From the NCBI GenBank assembly GCA_016714225.1, contig JADJNS010000025.1:1-64000 (forward strand): a stretch of 64,000 nucleotides of DNA. The letters are read 5' to 3'. Shown one piece after another: positions 58,699 to 64,000 of the stretch. Under the pieces are notes generated by a model. The model made no database searches, was not told the origin of the DNA, and saw only the letters and a list, made by a program, of their open reading frames with translations. This DNA is from Archangiaceae bacterium. GTDB lineage: Bacteria > Myxococcota > Myxococcia > Myxococcales > Myxococcaceae. Made by a program: the position numbers and the translations under genes. How positions within the stretch are numbered: the first letter of the stretch is position 1; each line of letters opens with the position of its first letter.

Positions 58699-59475
58699 TT
58701 AACGCAGCGGATTTGCGTTCAAGCGAGTCTGCAAGGCGTCGAGCTCGGCGGCAGGCCCCGAGACCTTCGCCTGGGCGATCAACGCCGGAGCAGCAGCCGA
58801 GTCGACCACCAACAGCGCGTTCGACGCCGCCTGGCGAACCTCACCGCCGTAGGTCACGAACGCCTGCACCAGCGCCTTGGCGGCGGCGTTGCGCACCGCC
58901 TGCTCTTCGCCGCGCGCGCGCAGCGTCTTCCACGCCCAGGCGTTGCCGGTCTCACCCAGCGCGTGCACCAGGTGCTTCGCGCGGGCCTCGCCCGGCTTCT
59001 TGGCCAGCTCGGCGGCGAGCAGCTCGACGGTCGCCAGCTTGCGCAGCGAGCCGATGCCCTCGACCACTGCGTCGCGGTCGATGACCGGCGCCAGCGCCTC
59101 GAGGTCGCCCAGCTTCGCCAGGCCCTCGGCCGCGGCGCGCTGCACGATGAACGGCTGGCCGGCGTCCGACAGCACGCGCATGAACAGCGGCTTCGCGCGC
59201 GCATCGGAGTAGCTGCCGATGGCCTCGAGGAGCGACGCGTCCCACGCCTCGGCGGCCGACGCCGACCACGAGGCGTCGTGGCCGAGGTCGAGCTGCGCCA
59301 TCATCTCGGGCACCGCTTCGGCACCCAGCGCCAGCAGCGCCGGCTTGATCGCCGTCGTCCACCGGCCGCGCTTGTGCGCGTCGAGCTCGGACACGTGTGA
59401 GCGCAGCGACGCGACCTGACCCTCGGCCAGCGCCACCGACGACATCAACGACACCATCAGCACGAGCGTTTTCAT
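58699..59475 (-). CDS. Secreted HEAT-repeat protein coupled to PAD
   Basis: 258 residues. Signal peptide MKTLVLMVSLMSSVALA, then a run of about six HEAT-like helical repeats (ARAKPLFMRVLSDAGQPFIVQRAAAEGLAKLGDLEAL, ELAKKPGEARAKHLVHALGETGN), a scaffold for protein binding. No catalytic motif. Its ATG overlaps the PAD stop codon, so the two are translated together; it may hold or present PAD substrates in the periplasm or outside the cell (inference). Confidence 0.8.
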   Translation of the reverse strand: MKTLVLMVSLMSSVALAEGQVASLRSHVSELDAHKRGRWTTAIKPALLALGAEAVPEMMAQLDLGHDASWSASAAEAWDASLLEAIGSYSDARAKPLFMRVLSDAGQPFIVQRAAAEGLAKLGDLEALAPVIDRDAVVEGIGSLRKLATVELLAAELAKKPGEARAKHLVHALGETGNAWAWKTLRARGEEQAVRNAAAKALVQAFVTYGGEVRQAASNALLVVDSAAAPALIAQAKVSGPAAELDALQTRLNANPLR

Positions 59476-61271
59476 CGACCGCCCTCCCACCACTTCGCCG
59501 AAGGAATGACGCGCGCGGCGTTGGTGCCGCAGTGAACCTCGCCCTCGGCGGTGTGGTACAGGTCCCAGTCGTCGATCCACCGCGCGTGGTAGCCGATGGC
59601 GGTGAGCTTGTCCTCGAAGTCCTTCTTGAAGATGTCGACCCCGCCGATCTTCGGCCCGAACGGGTCGGGCGCCACGAAGTCGGTGAGCCCCGCCGCGAAG
59701 CCGTTCACGAAGCCCGGCTGGTAGGCGATGGAGTAGCCGTACGCCGTGAAGTGCAGAAACGGCACGCGAATGATCTCGGCCTCGGTCAGCCCGGTCGCCG
59801 CCTTGATGATCTGCAGCTGCGCGTCGATTTCGGCGACCGCCGCGGCGCTGCGCGCCATCACATCGGTGTCGGCCAGCACCTGCGAGATGGTCTTGGTGGC
59901 CGAGTACGGCGCGCCGGTGCGGTCGTTGTACCAATTCTTGCCGATGAACATCTGCACGTTGCCGTTGCCCGCCGCGACCTGGTCTTCGAGCATCTTCCTG
60001 GCCATCGCAGCGTCGTTGATCAGCAGCACCCACCCACGCGCGTTGGGCGCCTTCAAGAACGAGATGGTCTCGTCGACGTGGCCCACCAACAGCCACGAGG
60101 TGTCGATGTACACGTGCGGCTGAACCTTCTGCGACTCGAACACCTTCGCCAGCACCGGGTCCGGCGCGAACGAGGGAATGTCGCCGCGCAGCAGCCGGCC
60201 CAGCGGGTAGTCGACGTCACCCAGCTTGAAGGGGGGAATCGTCTCGGTGTTGCCGTAGGAGTTGAGCGAGACGCTGTCGGGGTTCTGCTGGGTCGTGTAC
60301 GCCTGCAGGCCGGCGCTGTCTTTGCCGCGGAACTTGGTGAAGACGATCTGACCTGCGGCCCGCAGCGGGCTCGACCCGTTGGTCTCGATGCCTGCCGAGC
60401 GGTACGCGGTGCGAATCACGTGCTGCTGCCCGTTGGGCGCCGGCATCGCCATGTAGCCGGTCTCGAAGAAGTCTTGCGCCCAGATGTCGTTGCCGGGAAT
60501 CTCGGTGAGCGGCGAGGCCTCGGGCGTCGCGTTGAGCAGCGTACGCAGCGAGCTCACGAAGCTGCTGCTCCACGAGTCGCGCGTCACGCGCGTCACGTAC
60601 GAGGTCTCGGCCGGGGTGAGGTGGTGGAAGGTCATCACCGGCGACACGCGCATGCGCACGGTGTCGGTGAGGGTGGCGCCTGCGCCGTAGATCGACAGCG
60701 TGACGTTCACGTAGCCGTCCCACGATTCGCTGTCGCGCACGATGTCTTTGCCCTCGAGGTACAGCTCGACGCCGGCGCGCACCTCGTCGGTGGTCAGCCG
60801 CATCGCCTCGTCGAACATCGCCACGTCGGCGCCGGTCTTCTTGAAGATGCGCACGTGGCCGGCCGGCGTGACGCTGATGCCGCCGGTGACGCCGTCGCCC
60901 GCGTTCGCCCAGCCCGCGGTCTTCAGCGGCGCCAGGTCGAGCAGGTCGTCGGGCCCGTTCAGCTGATCGTCCGACGCGTCGTTGCACAGCGGCAGCGTCT
61001 GGTCGGTGCCGGTGCCCGGGCAGCGCTGCAGATCGTCGTCGATGTTCGCGAGAAAGACGGCGCCATGCTGCGCGTCCCACGTCTCCTCGTCGGCGTCGTC
61101 GGTCGCGTTGTCGAGCTCGACGATGCCGTCGCGGTTCACGTCGGCGCGAAGGTCGACCAGCGGCAGCGCCACCACCTCTCCGATGGGTGCGGTGGTGACG
61201 AAATCTTCGGCCACTGAGGGGCCACATGCCGCCGCGCACAGCACGACGAACAAGCCAAGACGAACGTTCAC
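59472..61271 (-). CDS. Secreted protein-arginine deiminase (PAD family)
   Basis: 599 residues from GTG 61271, which has AGGAGG 8 bases upstream. Signal peptide with a possible lipobox AAAC (Cys16). A PAD middle domain with a calcium-type loop DVNRDGIVELDN (44-55) is followed by the catalytic PAD domain (about 210-599). Active-site residues correspond to human PAD4: Asp267 in WAQDFFETGY (D350), His398 and Asp400 in GHVDE (H471, D473) and Cys581 in EVHCGTN (C645). It should convert peptidyl-arginine to citrulline, with calcium, outside the cytoplasm. PADs are best known in animals; bacterial ones are few. Forms an operon with the HEAT-repeat gene. Confidence 0.9.
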   Translation of the reverse strand: MNVRLGLFVVLCAAACGPSVAEDFVTTAPIGEVVALPLVDLRADVNRDGIVELDNATDDADEETWDAQHGAVFLANIDDDLQRCPGTGTDQTLPLCNDASDDQLNGPDDLLDLAPLKTAGWANAGDGVTGGISVTPAGHVRIFKKTGADVAMFDEAMRLTTDEVRAGVELYLEGKDIVRDSESWDGYVNVTLSIYGAGATLTDTVRMRVSPVMTFHHLTPAETSYVTRVTRDSWSSSFVSSLRTLLNATPEASPLTEIPGNDIWAQDFFETGYMAMPAPNGQQHVIRTAYRSAGIETNGSSPLRAAGQIVFTKFRGKDSAGLQAYTTQQNPDSVSLNSYGNTETIPPFKLGDVDYPLGRLLRGDIPSFAPDPVLAKVFESQKVQPHVYIDTSWLLVGHVDETISFLKAPNARGWVLLINDAAMARKMLEDQVAAGNGNVQMFIGKNWYNDRTGAPYSATKTISQVLADTDVMARSAAAVAEIDAQLQIIKAATGLTEAEIIRVPFLHFTAYGYSIAYQPGFVNGFAAGLTDFVAPDPFGPKIGGVDIFKKDFEDKLTAIGYHARWIDDWDLYHTAEGEVHCGTNAARVIPSAKWWEGGR

Positions 61272-61352
61272 GGTTGCAGCCTCCTGCCGGCCCTTTGCCT
61301 CTCGCGCCAATAGCCCCGTTTGGGGTGGCGAGGGAAGGGGGCTGCTAACGGC

Positions 61353-62741
61353 TCATGCCGCGGTGCGCCACGATTGGTCGGCCAGCGCGCGCTGGGGCAG
61401 CCGCAGCACCATCGAGGTGGCCCAGCTCTCGGCGTCTTCGACCGCGATGGTGCCGCCGTGCCGCTCGGCCACCAGCCGGCAGAAGTAGAGGCCCAGGCCG
61501 AAGCCGGCGGTGCGGCGCTCGGCGGCGTTGCCCAGCTGCGAGAATTTCTCGAACAGCACCGTGCGTGCACCGTTTGGAATGGGGTCGCCGTCGTTGCGCA
61601 CCGCCAGCGCGAGGCCGTCTTCGGTGTCGAAGCTCTCGACCCGCAGCCGGCCTCCGCTCGGGGTGTAGCGCAGGGCGTTGGAGACCAGGTTCTCGACCAC
61701 CCGGGTGAGCAGCCCGCGGTCGGCGTCGAGCGCGCGCCGAGCCGAGGCGTGCACCTCGAGCTTCACCCGGCGCTGCTCGGCGAGGTGGGTGTACTGCTGC
61801 TGCAGCGTCTCGAGCATCGCGCGCGCGTCGACGTTCTCGCGGTTCAGCGGCAGCTCGCCTTCTTCGAGCTTGTTGATGGTGAGCAGGTCGGTGACCATCG
61901 CGTTGAGGCGGTCGGTGGTGGTGCTGGCCCCATGCAGCGCGCTGCGCACCTCGGCCAGGTCTTCGGCGCTCAATGGGCGCTGCAGCTCTTGTTCGGCCCA
62001 GGTCACGTTGCTGGCGATCACCGAGATGGGCGAGCGCAGGTCGTGCACCAGCACGTGGGTCAGCGCGTCGCGCTCGGCCTGCAGCGTCTCGAGCTGGCGG
62101 TTGCGCTCTTCGATGGTCGCGCGCGCCGCCTCGACCTCGGCGAAGCGCCGCGACTGCACGTCGCGGTCGACCTCGGCCTTGGCCACGGCGGCGGCGAGCC
62201 CGAAGAGGCGCTTCGAGAAGCCCTCGATCGCGATGGCCGTCACGCCCAGCACCACCGCGGCCACCGCCTGCGCGCCGAACCCCACCTGCGCCTGCTGCAT
62301 CAGGAAGCTGACGCCGACCGCCGAGAACAGCGCGGTCGACCAGGTGATGAACGGCTTGAGCGCGAGGCCGTTCACCGCCACCAGCAGTACGAACAGGCCC
62401 AGGGTGAACCCGGCCACCCCGGCGGGGTGCGGGCTCTGGGGCATGGTGCGCCACTGCATCAGGGAGATCATGGCGACGTCGAGCGCGGCGGCGAGCGCGG
62501 CGTAGCGGGTGGTGTCGAAGCGGCGTGAAGCCCACGCGAAGCCGGCGCTCATCACCGAGTACACCGCGAGGGGCTCGAGGTACTCGCCCCAGTCGTGGAG
62601 ACCTCCCTGGTCGAGCACGTACGACAGGCTCAGCACCGCGGTGGCCACGCCGGCGCGAATCGCCCAGGCGGTGGCGATCATCTTGGAGATCTGTTCGTCG
62701 ACCCACTCGCGGGCCGGCGCCGAGAGCGCTGAGACGGGCAC
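61353..62741 (-). CDS. Membrane sensor histidine kinase
   Basis: 462 residues from GTG 62741. Five or six hydrophobic helices (about 22-45, 57-70, 80-97, 107-125, 133-148, 157-173) form a membrane sensor with little periplasmic domain. A coiled coil (190-225) leads to HisKA with His233 (LVHDLRSPIS), N-box ENLVSNALRYTP and G-boxes GFGLGLYFCRLVAERHGG. No response regulator is adjacent. The PAD gene follows 81 bases downstream on the same strand with a small CCCC/GGGG hairpin between, so cotranscription is possible but unproven. Confidence 0.88.
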   Translation of the reverse strand: MPVSALSAPAREWVDEQISKMIATAWAIRAGVATAVLSLSYVLDQGGLHDWGEYLEPLAVYSVMSAGFAWASRRFDTTRYAALAAALDVAMISLMQWRTMPQSPHPAGVAGFTLGLFVLLVAVNGLALKPFITWSTALFSAVGVSFLMQQAQVGFGAQAVAAVVLGVTAIAIEGFSKRLFGLAAAVAKAEVDRDVQSRRFAEVEAARATIEERNRQLETLQAERDALTHVLVHDLRSPISVIASNVTWAEQELQRPLSAEDLAEVRSALHGASTTTDRLNAMVTDLLTINKLEEGELPLNRENVDARAMLETLQQQYTHLAEQRRVKLEVHASARRALDADRGLLTRVVENLVSNALRYTPSGGRLRVESFDTEDGLALAVRNDGDPIPNGARTVLFEKFSQLGNAAERRTAGFGLGLYFCRLVAERHGGTIAVEDAESWATSMVLRLPQRALADQSWRTAA

Positions 62742-62883
62742 GAAGGTGGGGGTTGCAAGGTGCGTGCGCCGAGCGATCTGTGCGCGACTCTGGCTGGCGG
62801 TGGTGCGTGCTTTCAGACCGGGGGGTGGTGCACGACCCGGAGCAGATGTCGGGGCGCCTGCGACGTGACACCATGCGCCGCAA

Positions 62884-64000
62884 ATGCGACGTCTGGGGTT
62901 GGTGCTGTTCCTCGCCTGCTGCGGTGCCCCCGAGTCGGGGCTCGATGCGGGCGCGGGCGGTGACGCAGGCCTCGCGGGCGGCGGCGCCGCGGCAGGAGGA
63001 AGCAGCGTCGGCGGCGGCACCGCCGCGGGAGGCGGCGCGAGCGCCGGAGGAAGCGGAGCGGGTGGCGGCACCGCAGGAGGAGGCGCGATGGCCGGCGGCA
63101 GCGGTGGAGCAGGCGGTGGAGCAGGCGGTGGAGCCAGCGGCGGCAGCGCGGGAGGCGTGGCGGGCAGGCAGTTCGCGTACGTGGGCAGCGGCAACGGCAA
63201 CATCTACGTGTTCAAGGTCGAGCCGGCCGACGCCGGGGTGAGCGCGCGCGGGCTGGTGAGCGCGGGCGTGAACCCCAGCTTCCTCGCGGTGCACCCGTCG
63301 AAGCGCTACCTGTACGCGGTGAACGAGAGCAGCGCTGGAGCGGTGAGCGCGTTCGCGATCGACCAGGCGAGCGGGGCGCTGACGTTCATCAACCGCACCA
63401 CCGGAGTGGGCAACGGGCCGGCGCACCTCTCGGTCGACCCGACCGGGCGGTACGTGATGGTGGCGAACTACGGCGGCGGCACGGTGTCGGTGGTGCCGAT
63501 TCTCGACGGCGGGGCGGTGGGGCCGGTGACGAGCCCGCGCAGCCCGGGCATGAACGCGCATCAGATCATCTCCGACCGCTCGGGCCGCAACGTGTTCGTG
63601 CCCTGCCTGGGGTCGGACCTGGTGGCCCAGTACGACTTCGACGGCGGGCTGACCCCGAAGAGCCCGGCCTCCTACTCGACCGCCAGCGGCGCGGGCCCGC
63701 GGCACCTCGACCTTCACCCCAACGGGCAGTGGGCCTACCTCATCAACGAGACCGACCGCACCCTGAGCGCCTTGCAGGTCACCGATGGGAAGTTGACCCA
63801 CCGGCAGACGCTGTCGACCGTGCCGGCCGGCTTCAGCTCGGGCTCTACCGCCGAGGTGTTCGTGCACCCGGCGGGGCACTCGGTCTACGGGTCGAACCGC
63901 GGGCACGACTCGATCGTGCACTTTCACCTCGACGGCGGGCTGATGACCTGGGGCGGCACCACCTCGACCGGGGGCAGCATGCCCCGCAGCTTCGGGCTGT
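62884..64000 (+). CDS. Lactonase-type beta-propeller lipoprotein, 3' end outside window
   Basis: 372 codons visible with no stop before the window edge. Signal peptide with lipobox FLAC (Cys12), a very long Gly/Ala/Ser linker (about 20-98) containing GGAG repeats, then a seven-bladed beta-propeller of the 6-phosphogluconolactonase/YkgB (PF10282) family: VHPSKRYLYAVNES, VDPTGRYVMVANYGGGTVSV, DLHPNGQWAYLINE, VHPAGHSVYGSNRGHDSI. As a tethered surface protein it is unlikely to serve the pentose phosphate pathway; a lactone-hydrolysing or binding role is possible. Divergent from the histidine kinase. Confidence 0.82.
   Translation, partial: MRRLGLVLFLACCGAPESGLDAGAGGDAGLAGGGAAAGGSSVGGGTAAGGGASAGGSGAGGGTAGGGAMAGGSGGAGGGAGGGASGGSAGGVAGRQFAYVGSGNGNIYVFKVEPADAGVSARGLVSAGVNPSFLAVHPSKRYLYAVNESSAGAVSAFAIDQASGALTFINRTTGVGNGPAHLSVDPTGRYVMVANYGGGTVSVVPILDGGAVGPVTSPRSPGMNAHQIISDRSGRNVFVPCLGSDLVAQYDFDGGLTPKSPASYSTASGAGPRHLDLHPNGQWAYLINETDRTLSALQVTDGKLTHRQTLSTVPAGFSSGSTAEVFVHPAGHSVYGSNRGHDSIVHFHLDGGLMTWGGTTSTGGSMPRSFGL

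Noticed and set aside
62884..64000. Calling the beta-propeller a metabolic 6-phosphogluconolactonase (pgl)
   Set aside because: It is an exported lipoprotein with a long Gly linker, so the cytosolic pentose phosphate role does not fit.

Overview
The window comes from a high-GC bacterium and looks like a myxobacterium (Myxococcota, Cystobacterineae-like). The reasons are a MYXO-CTERM sorting tail on a secreted protease (minus strand, 56530-57797), many lipoproteins with long Gly/Ser/Ala linkers behind the lipobox, a RecA with the FGNESSGKTT P-loop, very large hybrid histidine kinases, several ECF sigma factors, secreted trypsin-like proteases and a PilT-like ATPase. There are no rRNA or tRNA genes, no CRISPR array, no prophage and no recognisable transposase. 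I did find several families of small non-coding repeats.

Layout. 1-4.6 kb: a broken cinA/pncC, a frameshifted polytopic membrane protein, a DUF1285-like gene, a small lipoprotein and recA. 4.6-5.5 kb: a non-coding stretch with a GC-rich minisatellite. 5.5-7.1 kb: a CapA-like protein and an Hsp20 gene whose ribosome-binding site lies inside a hairpin (candidate RNA thermometer). 7.2-13.2 kb: one 1991-residue protein with four histidine-kinase cores and two receivers, made by an internal duplication. 13.2-15.5 kb: a small inverted-repeat element and two coupled Gfo/Idh/MocA oxidoreductases. 15.5-24.2 kb: a polysaccharide assembly operon (Wzy/ligase-like, Wzz/PCP-like, 69-residue membrane protein, two GT2 glycosyltransferases, Wzx-like flippase) and a divergent exostosin-like glycosyltransferase. 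24.2-31.1 kb: GAF protein, M15 peptidase, lipoprotein, ECF sigma coupled to a cytochrome c lipoprotein, PilT-like ATPase, second ECF sigma, HdeD-like membrane protein and a DUF2911 gene with an amber codon after its signal peptide.

31.1-38 kb is a thiol-metabolism cluster: bshC and bshA (bacillithiol synthesis), a large exported PIG-L deacetylase, a 35-residue membrane peptide and a frameshifted sodium:solute symporter. 38-41.4 kb holds a thiolase and a split biotin carboxylase/biotin carrier pair. 41.4-43.7 kb: CBS protein, GT-C-like membrane enzyme and a repeat. 43.7-49.9 kb is a tight four-gene operon of cell-surface proteins: a helix-hairpin-helix outer-membrane barrel, an SNase-OB lipoprotein, a lipoprotein with four lamin-tail domains and a second SNase lipoprotein. 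It looks like a surface machine for handling extracellular DNA. 50-58.6 kb: trypsin-like protease, AAA/DUF4143 ATPase behind three evenly spaced palindromes, argH-argG, an unknown gene, a MYXO-CTERM protease that has lost its stop codon, and a lipoprotein. 58.7-61.3 kb: a secreted protein-arginine deiminase (PAD) coupled to a HEAT-repeat protein. 61.4-64 kb: a membrane histidine kinase and the start of a lactonase-type beta-propeller lipoprotein cut by the window end.

Two themes cross the window. First, genes in operons are very often joined by 4-bp ATGA/GTGA stop-start overlaps, so translational coupling is common. Second, five genes are broken by a frameshift or nonsense codon (cinA, the 678 membrane protein, the 23220 glycosyltransferase tail, DUF2911, the symporter) while very long genes beside them are intact. 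Either the assembly has scattered indels or these are real recent pseudogenes; raw reads would decide.
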